Source: Emticicia sp037153985 | Lineage (GTDB): Bacteria; Bacteroidota; Bacteroidia; Cytophagales; Spirosomataceae | Reading direction: 5' to 3' | Assembly: GCF_037153985.1 (NCBI RefSeq) | Contig: NZ_JBBAYI010000008.1 | Coordinates: 186,001 to 250,000, forward strand | DNA: 64,000 bases | Part shown: piece by piece, positions 25,483 through 34,569 of the stretch | Layout: each line of letters opens with the position of its first letter | How positions within the stretch are numbered: position 1 is the stretch's first letter | Notes under the pieces: model-generated | What the model was told of the DNA's origin: nothing | The model's database searches: none | What the model saw: only the letters and a program-made list of their open reading frames with translations | Program-made: the position numbers and the translations under genes

Positions 25483-26523
25483 CTAAATAGCAAACCTTTT
25501 ATTTTTCAGAAACTCATCGTCGGTTAATGTTTTCAGAAACGCAATCAGTTTCAGCTTTTCATCTTTATTAAGGGCTATACCTAAAGCCTGATTTTGTTTC
25601 AGCGCGGCATCGAGCGTTTTTGAATCAATTACCCCGTCCGAATAATGGTTCAACACGGTATCAAGGCTATAAAAACGGCCATCGTGCATATAAGGGGCCG
25701 TAACGGCAATGTTTCGGAGGCTTGGCACTTTAAACTTATAGCTGTCAGTTTCGGCTGCCGTAATGCGCATTCGTCCGGTATCATCTTTATTATAAACAGG
25801 CAGCCCGTTATTGCGGTAAGAATGGTCAGTGAAAAGCTCGCCCGAATGGCACGAAGCGCACTTTTGTTTAAAAATTTCCAGCCCCTCCAACTCATCGCTT
25901 GTAAGTGTGCCGCCCGCTTCTTTTCTGACGTACTTATCATAGCGCGAATTGGCCGAAACCAGCGTGAGCATAAACTGCGAAAGTGCTTTCAGAAAACGCT
26001 CGGTTGTGATGTCTTTGCTACCGTAGGCTTTCTGAAACAACGTAGTGTATTTTTCTTGCTTGCGGAGTTTATCTAACACATTTCCCAGTTTTTCGTCCAT
26101 TTCCACGGGGTTTTCAATAGGCGCAATAGAAAACAAATCGAGGTCAAACACGCCACCATCCCAGAAAAACTCTTTCTGAAAAGCCATATTCTGAATAGGA
26201 GGGGCGTTTCTGATACCTATTTTGTTGTCAATTCCGTGGCTCAGGTCATGCCCGTGGTGTGTAAAAGCATAGGACTGGCTGTGGCACTCGGCACACGAAA
26301 TGGTTCCGTCTCTTGATAAATTCCCGTCATAAAAAAGGGCTTTGCCTAACTCAAAACCATCGTTGGTGATGGGGTTTTTCGAGAAATCATAAACGGGCTT
26401 CGGAAAATTAGCTGGTACTTTAAACAATTCTTCAGGCTTGATTACCTGAGCGTTGTTGTGCGAACACGCAACGCCCAGATAAACCAACCCGCTGGTAAGC
26501 AGTATAACCAATTTCGATTTCAT
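25483..26523 (-). CDS. Di-heme cytochrome c peroxidase-like (MbnH-like) lipoprotein
   Basis: This 346-residue protein has a lipobox (LVYLGVAC). Two heme c motifs are visible, CAECH near residue 80 and CASCH near residue 220, plus the C-terminal Met-containing YMHDGRF region. This is the layout of the bacterial di-heme peroxidase/MauG/MbnH group. MbnH proteins oxidise a Trp in the partner MbnP to form a copper site. Here the gene directly follows an MbnP-like gene with a 1-bp overlap (TGATG), which supports that pairing. It probably works in the periplasm or at the outer membrane. Confidence 0.85.
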   Translation of the reverse strand: MKSKLVILLTSGLVYLGVACSHNNAQVIKPEELFKVPANFPKPVYDFSKNPITNDGFELGKALFYDGNLSRDGTISCAECHSQSYAFTHHGHDLSHGIDNKIGIRNAPPIQNMAFQKEFFWDGGVFDLDLFSIAPIENPVEMDEKLGNVLDKLRKQEKYTTLFQKAYGSKDITTERFLKALSQFMLTLVSANSRYDKYVRKEAGGTLTSDELEGLEIFKQKCASCHSGELFTDHSYRNNGLPVYNKDDTGRMRITAAETDSYKFKVPSLRNIAVTAPYMHDGRFYSLDTVLNHYSDGVIDSKTLDAALKQNQALGIALNKDEKLKLIAFLKTLTDDEFLKNKRFAI

Positions 26524-27329
26524 CAGTCTTTTTCGTTATGCACATGGTCAACAATGAAGCTCTTGGCGTAATTCTGGCCAATCGGAATACCCGCTTCCGG
26601 TGCGTGGGTCATGTAAGATTTAGCAATACTTACCTGATTTACGCCGCTGAAAACCTTCTGCACATCATTAATGATATGAATCTGCGGTGCCACGCTGCCT
26701 CTTACCTGTGCTGCCGTTGTCATGGGCAAAGTAATGGTTTTAAGGTTGTTAGGTGTTTTGCCCGTCATACCACCGAAACCGCCTACATGAAACTGATATT
26801 CGGTCATGTTCATCATGTTCATCGGAATAGCCGACGATTTGCCTTCCATCTTAAAGAAAATATACCCCATATTCCACGACCAATACATGTTATCGTCGCC
26901 GTACGAGGCGGGGTCAAGCACGCCTGTGCGTTGGCTCACATCAGAAACCGATTTCAGGCTATCAACGCCTATCATGTACGACACCTCATTGTAATTCCCA
27001 GCCGGAACATCCTCAAGTTTAATCAGCCATGAGTTAGGGTCTGAGTGTTTCACAAGAAAATATTTGTTCGGGAATTTTACTACGGTTCCGTTTTCGTTTT
27101 TAAGCGAAATATTTGAAACAAAGTAGTTCAGGCGGGTAACCGTGAAATCCTCATTCAAAGCATTTTTAGCTGATGTTGTGCCTAATACCAATTTCTGGTC
27201 GCCTACGCGGTTATCAAACTCAAGCGTAACAGTATTTTTGTCGTTTGGATTAATTTCGTCCTCTTTCTGGCATGAAACAATGGCAAAAGCAACAAAAAGA
27301 GCAATAAGTAAATATGAGAAGGTTTTCAT
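26523..27329 (-). CDS. MbnP-like copper-binding lipoprotein
   Basis: This 268-residue protein has a lipobox (VAFAIVSC). Family-typical features are LNYFVSNISL, YMIGVDS, DNMYWSWNMGYIFFKMEG and VHNEKD at the end. The YWSWNMGY segment holds Trp residues that the di-heme partner could convert, as in characterised MbnP. A Met- and His-rich region (IPMNMMNMTEYQFHVGG) may bind copper. It is the first gene of the MbnP-MbnH-HMA-barrel run. The family is well supported; the copper role is inferred. Confidence 0.82.
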   Translation of the reverse strand: MKTFSYLLIALFVAFAIVSCQKEDEINPNDKNTVTLEFDNRVGDQKLVLGTTSAKNALNEDFTVTRLNYFVSNISLKNENGTVVKFPNKYFLVKHSDPNSWLIKLEDVPAGNYNEVSYMIGVDSLKSVSDVSQRTGVLDPASYGDDNMYWSWNMGYIFFKMEGKSSAIPMNMMNMTEYQFHVGGFGGMTGKTPNNLKTITLPMTTAAQVRGSVAPQIHIINDVQKVFSGVNQVSIAKSYMTHAPEAGIPIGQNYAKSFIVDHVHNEKD

Positions 27330-27471
27330 TCTATTAAAATTATAAATACGTGTTCTGAGCTATGCGCACGCGCATACTCCAGCAAAACACCCATGATTTG
27401 TTTAAAAACTAGATATAGAGTAATAAGCAGACACCGAACGGAGCCTGACTAAAAAACAATAAAAAAGGGTG

Positions 27472-27864
27472 TTAGCAATAAGAAGGCGGATGAAAAATAG
27501 AAGAAGAAAACGAAATAGTAGCCTTAGTGGTAAAGAGATAATTGTTAGCCGGAAATTCGCTGATTTCGGTTACATTATCAAACGTAAAACTGTTTTGGTT
27601 GCCGAAGGAATTAATTTCCAGAAGTTTATAAATAAAGTTCTGAAGCGCACTTTGTTCTTCCTTTTCGGTTTCAGTTTTGATTTTTTTAGCCAGAAAACAC
27701 TTACCATCGCAGTGCAATTCGGGTCTGTTTTTGTTAACGCAGTAGTTTTTAATGATAAAATCTTTGCGAAGCTCGTAGTCAAGGCAGATTAACGGCACAA
27801 TGAGAGATTTCATCACTAGCGATAGTGATAAAAAAACAAGGGCTATTTGCTTGAATCGAAACAT
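27472..27864 (-). CDS. Small membrane-anchored Cys/His protein
   Basis: This 130-residue protein has an N-terminal membrane helix (IALVFLSLSLVMKSLIVPLI). CVNKNRPELHCDGKCFL follows, a C-x(n)-HC-x-x-x-C pattern of a likely metal-binding loop, then a long Lys/Glu helix. It lies 142 bp upstream of the MbnP gene. I recognise the style as recurring in Bacteroidota copper clusters but cannot name the family. It may act in metal handling at the inner membrane. Confidence 0.65.
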   Translation of the reverse strand: MFRFKQIALVFLSLSLVMKSLIVPLICLDYELRKDFIIKNYCVNKNRPELHCDGKCFLAKKIKTETEKEEQSALQNFIYKLLEINSFGNQNSFTFDNVTEISEFPANNYLFTTKATISFSSSIFHPPSYC

Positions 27865-27986
27865 GCCACAAATGTAGCAAATAACCTGATTCGTTGATAT
27901 ATTTTTATGTAAATTTATTAGTCGGTACTATTTTAGTGTTTTTAAGGTTTTTGGGCAGAATAAACCTGACGATATTTGTGTCATAT

Positions 27987-28027
27987 TGCGTTGGTGTTTT
28001 TGTACAGAATGCAAAAGCACCAACGCA
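27987..28027. promoter_or_regulatory. Long perfect-arm inverted repeat in the receptor/MbnP gap
   Basis: TGCGTTGGTG and CACCAACGCA are perfect 10-bp arms. Adding the next bases gives 16-bp arms with one mismatch around a 9-bp loop. No T-run follows on either strand, so it is not a plain terminator. It lies 90 bp downstream of the TonB-type receptor stop and 120 bp upstream of the small Cys protein gene. It may be a regulatory or RNA-processing hairpin. Confidence 0.5.
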
Positions 28028-28114
28028 TAAACTAGCTATAAATAACCCACTCAGAGCAGGTAGCACAGTAAAGTTAGTACTTCGGATACTAAATATACGT
28101 GGGTATTCTTATAG

Positions 28115-30508
28115 CTAAAACTTATAATTATAACCCGCCCTTATTACCTGTGTTTCGTAGTAGTCTTTGCTTACGTACCTGAAACCATCGCCAAAAATCT
28201 CTTTTTTAACAACCATTGTATTCAGTAAGTCGGTGGCATTCAGAAAAACCTCTCCTTTAGGAATGGCCTTTTTTATGCCGGCATCAACCGAAAACCGCGC
28301 GCCTATTTTCCCTTGCGGAATAATGTCGGGAGCCAGATACACCGCTACAAACTGGGCATCTACTTTTTTAGGCAGGTGTATGGTTCCACTTAATTTTACA
28401 TTACCTGAGGTTAAAGCCTGTTTATCGGCCGAGAACGTGTGCGGTGTCGGATACTTGTTTTCAACGCTAAAAGCATCAATAACATTTTTATAAATATTGG
28501 CGTTCAGGTTTAAGGTAAGCGCAGCACCAGCCTCTTGCGAAAGCAACACTTCTAAACCCGTGTTATAACTACGTTTGGCATTCTGGAAAATAGCATAAAT
28601 TAAATTGCTGCCCGGTACAGTACTGGCTATGCGGGTAATGGTTCCGTCGGCAATACGATGATACACCGCCGAATAAAAATACCCTTTTGCCCAGCCTGTT
28701 TTGTAGCCCAACTCCAGCGAGTTAGTAAATTGCGGCCCAAGTGCCGGATTCCCGACTTTAATAATTTCGGCATCGTCATATTTCGGAAAAATACGAATAT
28801 CTACCTCATTGGGGCGGTCAACGCGGCGGTTATAAAAGAACGATAACTTGTTTTTATCGTTAATTTTATAAGCCAGACGCACATTCGGGAAAGGCTGCAC
28901 ATAATTGTAGCCATCGCTTTTGTAGGTGTTATGGTTAGGGTTAACCTCATACCTCACACCTACGTACTCCACACGTAAGCCTGCTTCGAGTTCATATTTG
29001 GGGTTTTCAAAAATATAAGTGCCATAAGCTGCCGGAATCGTTTCTTTATAGGTAGCAGCCCCGCCGGCATTAACGTCAAGCGGAGAGTTCAGCCCAGGAA
29101 TAAACAACATATTGGTCGGAATCACCCTCCGTCTGAATTTCAGGCCCGTTTCAAAACGACCATACCTTAGCGGACGTATATAGTCGAGGGTTAAGTCGCC
29201 CACGTGTTCGTCCGAAATCAGTTTAAACGCATCAAGCCCCGTGAAAGTAGGCATAATGTTAGTAAAGAAATACTTTTCATCTTCACGGTGAAACGTGTAA
29301 TTGAAGCCGATGTTCAGCAAGTGGCCTGCCTCTTTAAACTTGTGTTGATACGCCGTTGAAGCCATTACGGTAGTTTTGAGTTCATCTTCCAGAAATTGCC
29401 ACAGGCGACGCCTTTCGGTCAAATCGGCATTAAAAAAGGGTTCATCGCCGTTGTCAAGTATTTTCTCACTACTAAAAAAGCCCGATACCGTCAGCATATT
29501 ACTGCTATTGATACGCCAGTCGATACCTGTTTTTGCGGTTGGCAAACTGGTACGCCTGTTTCGTTTGGTTTGTTGCCTCACCACATCGCCGTTGTCATAA
29601 AAACGGTCAACAAACTCGTTTTTGTTCAGGGTTCTGGTGTAGAGGTAATCGCCCTGAAAAAAGGCATTGATTTTGTTTTTTCTATAATTGAGCGACAACG
29701 AAGGGTTGATTTTAGGCGTAGCCTGATACTGCGGCCGAATAGAAGGCAGGTTTTCTTGTTTTATCCAGAGTGCGCCCAAACCTCCGGCCAACCCTACTTT
29801 TCCATTAAAACCCTCTTGCTTATTGGTTTTATAAATAATATTAATGATACCCGCATTGCCGTTGGCATCGTATCTGGCCGACGGATTATTAATAATTTCG
29901 ATTTTTTCAATGGCCGAAGCCGGAATATTATCGAGACTCGTCTGGCTTCCGAAACCCGTCAGGGCCGTTTGTTTGCCATCAATCAGTACAGTTACTTTAT
30001 CGCTGCCACGTAACAGCACCTTGCCATCCTGAATAGTTACACCCGGCAGGTTATACATAGCTTGCAGCACCGACCCACCACTCTGGCTGATATTGTCGGC
30101 TACGTTGAAGGTCTTTTTATCCATTTTATTGCCAATGGCATCTTGGCGGGCTGTTACCGTTACTTCGTTCAGAAGTTCGGTCTTTTCGGTCAGTTCAATG
30201 GTGGCTATATCCAGAAAAGCACTCATGTTGCCAACAAACAGCGGTTGTTTTTTGGTAAGATACCCAACAAACGAAAATTCAAGCATATACCTGCCGGTTT
30301 TAATGTTGCTTAAAGTAAAACGCCCTTCCTCGTTGGTAACTGTGCCAATAACAAAGCTGCTGTCTTTTTCGTTTTTCAGCACTACATTTACATAAGCCAA
30401 AACTTCTTTCTTTTGCTGGTCTTTTATCTGGCCCGAAACACTCACGCCCGATGTTTGCGCAAGGCTGCTGAGCGGAATCAGAAAAAGTAATAAAAATAAA
30501 TTCTTCAT
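28115..30508 (-). CDS. TonB-dependent receptor-like outer-membrane protein
   Basis: This 797-residue protein has a signal peptide (MKNLFLLLFLIPLSSLA). Next is a carboxypeptidase-regulatory-like domain (VSVSGQIKDQQKKEVLAYVN), then a plug domain (LQAMYNLPGVTIQDGKVLLR, IEKIEIINNPSARYDANGNA) and a large beta barrel ending in IRAGYNYKF. This is the 'outer-membrane beta-barrel family' form of TonB receptors. Placed with a two-component system upstream and the MbnP/MbnH genes downstream, it probably imports a metal or metal chelate. The ligand is not known. Confidence 0.85.
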   Translation of the reverse strand: MKNLFLLLFLIPLSSLAQTSGVSVSGQIKDQQKKEVLAYVNVVLKNEKDSSFVIGTVTNEEGRFTLSNIKTGRYMLEFSFVGYLTKKQPLFVGNMSAFLDIATIELTEKTELLNEVTVTARQDAIGNKMDKKTFNVADNISQSGGSVLQAMYNLPGVTIQDGKVLLRGSDKVTVLIDGKQTALTGFGSQTSLDNIPASAIEKIEIINNPSARYDANGNAGIINIIYKTNKQEGFNGKVGLAGGLGALWIKQENLPSIRPQYQATPKINPSLSLNYRKNKINAFFQGDYLYTRTLNKNEFVDRFYDNGDVVRQQTKRNRRTSLPTAKTGIDWRINSSNMLTVSGFFSSEKILDNGDEPFFNADLTERRRLWQFLEDELKTTVMASTAYQHKFKEAGHLLNIGFNYTFHREDEKYFFTNIMPTFTGLDAFKLISDEHVGDLTLDYIRPLRYGRFETGLKFRRRVIPTNMLFIPGLNSPLDVNAGGAATYKETIPAAYGTYIFENPKYELEAGLRVEYVGVRYEVNPNHNTYKSDGYNYVQPFPNVRLAYKINDKNKLSFFYNRRVDRPNEVDIRIFPKYDDAEIIKVGNPALGPQFTNSLELGYKTGWAKGYFYSAVYHRIADGTITRIASTVPGSNLIYAIFQNAKRSYNTGLEVLLSQEAGAALTLNLNANIYKNVIDAFSVENKYPTPHTFSADKQALTSGNVKLSGTIHLPKKVDAQFVAVYLAPDIIPQGKIGARFSVDAGIKKAIPKGEVFLNATDLLNTMVVKKEIFGDGFRYVSKDYYETQVIRAGYNYKF

Positions 30509-30595
30509 GATATGCGTCGTAAGTTAAAATCACATTCCGGTATCTGCCGGAATGTGTACGCAAACTAGCGACACCTTTTTGTAGAAATTCTGAAT

Positions 30596-31882
30596 TTATT
30601 GAAACGTTATAAAAAAACGATGTTGGTTTTCGGCAAAAGTATAATCGATAGGCCAGTTGTAACGGTTACAGATTTCTTTTACAATGGCCAGCCCCAAGCC
30701 ACTATTGGTTGTTTGAGCCGAAGCCGAAACAAAACGCTTGAATAACGTATCTTTATTTAATGAATTAAGCCCCGAATTGGCAATGCTGAACACCGGAGCC
30801 TGATACGCAAGGGCGATGCTTCCGTGTTCGATATTATGGCTGATAGCATTAACAACCAGATTTGAGAGCATAATTTCCAGAAGGTGTTTGTTGCCTTTAA
30901 CCATAATTGGCTCGGCTATAAGATTATCAATCCTGATTTGCTTGTTAAGGGCGTAGTCTGACAAAATATCTATTGTTTCGTCCAGTACTTCGTTCAGGGG
31001 TATAAGTTGCTCATCGGCATATTGATGATTCTCAATTTTAGCCAGTAGCAAAAGATTTTTATTAATGCGCGACACCCTAGCCAATGGGGTATTCAGGCTT
31101 GTAATCAGTGCCAGTTGTTGCTGGTTGAAGCTGCCATTTTGTAAGAGCAAGTCTATTTTCGACTTTAGTAAAGCCAAAGGCGTTTGTAGCTCATGCGAGG
31201 CGTTTTCGGTAAATTGTTTTTGCTGATTATATACCGCAATATTATTGTCTATGAGTTTGCCAAGTACCCGATTCAGCTCCTCAAATTCTTCAATATCAGA
31301 AGCAGCCAATTGTATAGACTTATGGCTGTTGAGGTCAAACCGTTTCAGTTCATTCAATGTGTTTTTAAAGGGCTGCCATATTGTAGTAGCAATTTTTCGG
31401 TTCAGCAGAATAAAACCTATTACCAGCAAAATAAAAAACAAAATAGTAACAACAGCTATGGCAAGCATGGTTTCGTGGGTTTCTTCCACATTTGTTTCTA
31501 CTGATAAATGATAGGGCTTCCCCTGAATATAGAAATAAGTAGAACGCCCCCTGAAACGCTCAAAAACCTCATGTGCGTAGGGGTTCGGCCTGATAACCTC
31601 ATAAACGCTGTCTTTGCGGATGTCAGTAGCCCGCACCTGACTTATTTTTACGCCGGGTTGTATGCGGCTCCAGATATTAATGGCGTCAGTAATTTGCCTG
31701 CCATTAAGGCTACTGTTTTTAAAACCGTCTTTTATGTGGCCCTCAACGGTTTTGTTATGCACATCCAGTTCTTTTAACCAGATAGTATCAACTACCCAGT
31801 AATAAACCGGAATACTCAGCACCAGTATTACCAGCGCATAGAGCGTAAAAACGCGTAGCGGCTTGTGTAATAATTTACTCAT
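30596..31882 (-). CDS. Two-component sensor histidine kinase
   Basis: The start is the Met (MSKLLHKPLRVFT) at 31882, which overlaps the response regulator stop as ATGA; an upstream Met at 31891 is possible. Two membrane helices (LYALVILVLSIPVYYWVV and IAVVTILFFILLVIGFIL) enclose a periplasmic sensor of about 110 residues. The H box is ENASHELQTPLALLKS, the N box HLLEIMLSNLVVNAISHN, and the G box SGLGLAIVKEI. It is probably the sensor for the copper-type cluster that follows. Confidence 0.9.
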   Translation of the reverse strand: MSKLLHKPLRVFTLYALVILVLSIPVYYWVVDTIWLKELDVHNKTVEGHIKDGFKNSSLNGRQITDAINIWSRIQPGVKISQVRATDIRKDSVYEVIRPNPYAHEVFERFRGRSTYFYIQGKPYHLSVETNVEETHETMLAIAVVTILFFILLVIGFILLNRKIATTIWQPFKNTLNELKRFDLNSHKSIQLAASDIEEFEELNRVLGKLIDNNIAVYNQQKQFTENASHELQTPLALLKSKIDLLLQNGSFNQQQLALITSLNTPLARVSRINKNLLLLAKIENHQYADEQLIPLNEVLDETIDILSDYALNKQIRIDNLIAEPIMVKGNKHLLEIMLSNLVVNAISHNIEHGSIALAYQAPVFSIANSGLNSLNKDTLFKRFVSASAQTTNSGLGLAIVKEICNRYNWPIDYTFAENQHRFFITFQ

Positions 31883-32553
31883 AGTTCCCATTTGTATCCT
31901 GAGCCATACATGGTTTTAAGGTAATTTCCATAGCCAGCGTCGGTAAGTTTTTTCTTTAAATTTTTAATATGGGCATAAATAAAATCGTGGTTGTCGAGCA
32001 TATCGGCTATATCGCCTGAAAGGTACTCGGCTATTGCACTTTTTGACACAACACGATTTTTGTTGCCAATAAAAAACAACAATAGCCCAAACTCTTTGCG
32101 GGTAAGGCTTACCGCCTCGCCATTTACCGTTACGGTTTTGGCCAGTACATCAATCAGTATTTCATTTTGTTCAATAATATTGGCATTATTGAATTGTTTG
32201 CGGCGCACCAGTGAGTAAATGCGGGCCGATAACTCAGGCAAATGAAAAGGTTTGGCAAGGTAATCGTCAGCCCCCGACTTTAGGCCGGTAACTTTATCTT
32301 CAATGGCATTTTTAGCCGAAATAATAATGACCCCATCCTGCTTGTTTTGTGCTTTAATAGCTTGCAAAATCTGTAAGCCATTGCCGCCGGGCAGCATCAG
32401 GTCGAGCAGTATACAGTCATAGGCATAGAGGTTTATTTTTTCTATGGCCTGTTCGTAAGTAACTGCAAACTCGCACAGGTATTTTTCTGCCTCCAGATAA
32501 TCGGCAATGTTTTGTGCCAGTTCTTTTTCGTCTTCAATAACCAGTATTTTCAT
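31879..32553 (-). CDS. OmpR-type response regulator
   Basis: This 224-residue protein has a receiver domain with the acidic pocket (VIEDEKE), the phospho-acceptor Asp (DCILLDLMLPGGNGL) near residue 51 and Lys of DYLAKPFHLPEL near residue 102. A winged-helix output domain (TVNGEAVSLTRKEFGLLLFF, DFIYAHIKNLKKKLTDAGYG, YLKTMYGSGYKW) follows. It starts the minus-strand cluster and is translationally coupled to the kinase. It probably controls the receptor and copper-type genes downstream. Confidence 0.92.
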   Translation of the reverse strand: MKILVIEDEKELAQNIADYLEAEKYLCEFAVTYEQAIEKINLYAYDCILLDLMLPGGNGLQILQAIKAQNKQDGVIIISAKNAIEDKVTGLKSGADDYLAKPFHLPELSARIYSLVRRKQFNNANIIEQNEILIDVLAKTVTVNGEAVSLTRKEFGLLLFFIGNKNRVVSKSAIAEYLSGDIADMLDNHDFIYAHIKNLKKKLTDAGYGNYLKTMYGSGYKWEL

Positions 32554-32722
32554 ACTAACAAAAATATGATTTCAATTCTGAATTAATTTAGAATTTACCC
32601 ACATAAATAGCCTGATTTGGGTAAATTCAGGCTATTTTCAAGAAAAAACATCGGGTAGGGGCCGAAGAATCAATTTTTCTGAATGATTTACGCCTTTTAT
32701 GATTTAAGCGCATTATTATTTT

Positions 32723-32730
32723 TATATTTG
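32723..32730 (+). promoter_or_regulatory. Promoter -7 element (TATATTTG)
   Basis: This matches TAnnTTTG and lies 35 bp upstream of the membrane protein start at 32765. No clear -33 TTG was seen. Confidence 0.45.
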
Positions 32731-32764
32731 TCTGCTTACTATCAATTATACCAAACCCTATAAC

Positions 32765-33331
32765 ATGCTTACTAAAATAGCTAATCTGGCACGCCGGTAC
32801 GCGTCTGGGCGTAACGTGCTTGTTTTCTTTGCCCTGCAAATGATTATCTCGATGCTCATTCTGCCTTATATCCAGACCCGATTCGACCCCGATCAAAAAC
32901 TCGGCGTACTCGACCTCAAATTCGGTTTTACCCCCGACCAAGCCTACGCCATGCTCGACGGCTATCAGGAGCAAGGCCGCAAGTACTACCTTTTTGTAGA
33001 GGCCTTTGTTGACATCATTTACCCCATTATTTACACCATTACCAACCTGTTGCTGCTAAGTTATGTTTTTAAAAGAGGCTTTACTGCCGATAGCTTCATG
33101 CAAAAGCTGAATGTTTTTCCGTTGTTGGTAATTATCTGCGACTTGCTCGAAAACGCGGGTATCATTACCATGCTCACGGCCTTTCCCAACCGTGCCGATG
33201 CCGCCGCCGCGTTGGCTTCTAACGCTGGCATAGCCAAATGGATAACCTTTGGCATAGCCATTGCGCTTTTTCTGACAGGTATCGGGGCTTGGATACGCGC
33301 CGCTTACCTCAACCAAAAACACGGCGGCTAA
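32765..33331 (+). CDS. Four-helix membrane protein, unknown
   Basis: This 188-residue protein has hydrophobic segments near residues 19-35, 77-97 (IIYPIIYTITNLLLLSYVF), 117-137 (VFPLLVIICDLLENAGII) and 157-180 (WITFGIAIALFLTGIGAWI). No catalytic motif is recognised. It stands alone, facing away from the two-component system, with its own promoter element. GC-rich codon use is like that of the flanking genes. The function is unknown. Confidence 0.7.
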   Translation: MLTKIANLARRYASGRNVLVFFALQMIISMLILPYIQTRFDPDQKLGVLDLKFGFTPDQAYAMLDGYQEQGRKYYLFVEAFVDIIYPIIYTITNLLLLSYVFKRGFTADSFMQKLNVFPLLVIICDLLENAGIITMLTAFPNRADAAAALASNAGIAKWITFGIAIALFLTGIGAWIRAAYLNQKHGG

Positions 33332-33488
33332 GTACAGTAAACCACAGCCATACCGAAATATTCGTAAGGGTCAGCAGATATTTTGGCCCTTACGTTTCGC
33401 TTTTACGTTTACATTATTCAATTTTGTGTTTTGGCTTATTGTAGCTTTAAAACTTATACTTATTCACTCTTAACTAGCAGAAAGCATC

Positions 33489-34460
33489 ATGGAGTATAGA
33501 CGATTTGGACGAACTGACTGGAAGGTCAGCGAAATAGGTTATGGTATGTGGGGACTAGCAGGCTGGACTGGCTCCGACCAAGACGAAGTAGGGCAGTCGC
33601 TGGCCCGTTCGGTTGAGTTGGGCTGTAATTTCTTCGATACCGCATGGGGGTATGGCGCAGGCCGCAGCGAGGAAATTCTGGGTAGCCTACTCAAAAAATA
33701 CGCGCAAAAAAACCTGCATTTTGCCACCAAAATTCCGCCTAAAAACTTTATTTGGCCTTCAAAATCAGATTTCCTGCTGGAAGACTGCTTTCCGGCCAGC
33801 CATATTATTGAATACACCGAAAAAAGTCTGAAAAATCTGGGCGTTGAGTGTATCGACCTGCAACAGTTTCATGTCTGGGAAGATGCCTGGGCAACCAACG
33901 ACGACTGGAAAGAAGCCGTAACCAAACTAAAACAAGAAGGCAAAGTAAAACACTTTGGCGTAAGCGTAAACCGCTGGGAGCCAAACAACGTGCTCGAAAC
34001 CCTCAAGACGGGCCTGATTGATTCGGTACAGGTTATTTACAACATATTTGACCAGAACCCCGAAGATGCTCTCTTTCCGCTGTGCCGCGAGCTGGACATC
34101 GCCGTTATTGCCCGCGTGCCTTTCGACGAAGGTACACTCACTGGCTTGTTTACGAAAGAAACTACTTTTCCGGCCGACGACTGGCGTTCGACCTACTTCG
34201 TGCCTGAAAACCTGATTCCGAGCGTTGAACACGCCGATGCCCTGAAACCACTCGTGCCAGAAAACATGACCATGCCCGAAATGGCCCTGCGGTTTATTCT
34301 CTGCAACGACGACGTACACACCATTATTCCCGGTATGCGGAAAGTCCGCCACGTAAATGCCAACATCGCTACCAGCGACGGCAAAAAACTGGACGAAAAC
34401 CTACGCTTGCAACTCAAACTCCACCGTTGGGACAGAACCCCAACCGAGTGGTCACAATAG
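33489..34460 (+). CDS. Aldo/keto reductase
   Basis: This 323-residue protein has the family start YRRFGRTDWKVSEIGYGMWG. The catalytic Asp and Tyr lie in FFDTAWGYGAGRSEEILG, Lys in HFATKIPP, and His in DLQQFHVWEDAW. The cofactor-binding end is THTIIPGMRKVRHVNANIA-like (GMRKVRHVNAN). NADPH-linked reduction of an aldehyde or sugar is expected. The substrate cannot be told. It is a single gene followed by an intergenic spacer. Confidence 0.93.
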   Translation: MEYRRFGRTDWKVSEIGYGMWGLAGWTGSDQDEVGQSLARSVELGCNFFDTAWGYGAGRSEEILGSLLKKYAQKNLHFATKIPPKNFIWPSKSDFLLEDCFPASHIIEYTEKSLKNLGVECIDLQQFHVWEDAWATNDDWKEAVTKLKQEGKVKHFGVSVNRWEPNNVLETLKTGLIDSVQVIYNIFDQNPEDALFPLCRELDIAVIARVPFDEGTLTGLFTKETTFPADDWRSTYFVPENLIPSVEHADALKPLVPENMTMPEMALRFILCNDDVHTIIPGMRKVRHVNANIATSDGKKLDENLRLQLKLHRWDRTPTEWSQ

Positions 34461-34569
34461 TTAACAGTTTTACGGGGTAAATGGCCCGCCCATTGCCCCG
34501 TTTTATCCTGATTTTTCCGGCTGCCTCAGCACACGGCCAGCTTCTTGCCTTTGGGTATTCAAAACAATT

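Noticed and set aside
27894..28118. 74-codon plus-strand frame over the hairpin gap
   Set aside because: It spans a large hairpin, has no ribosome site or family and points against the operon direction.
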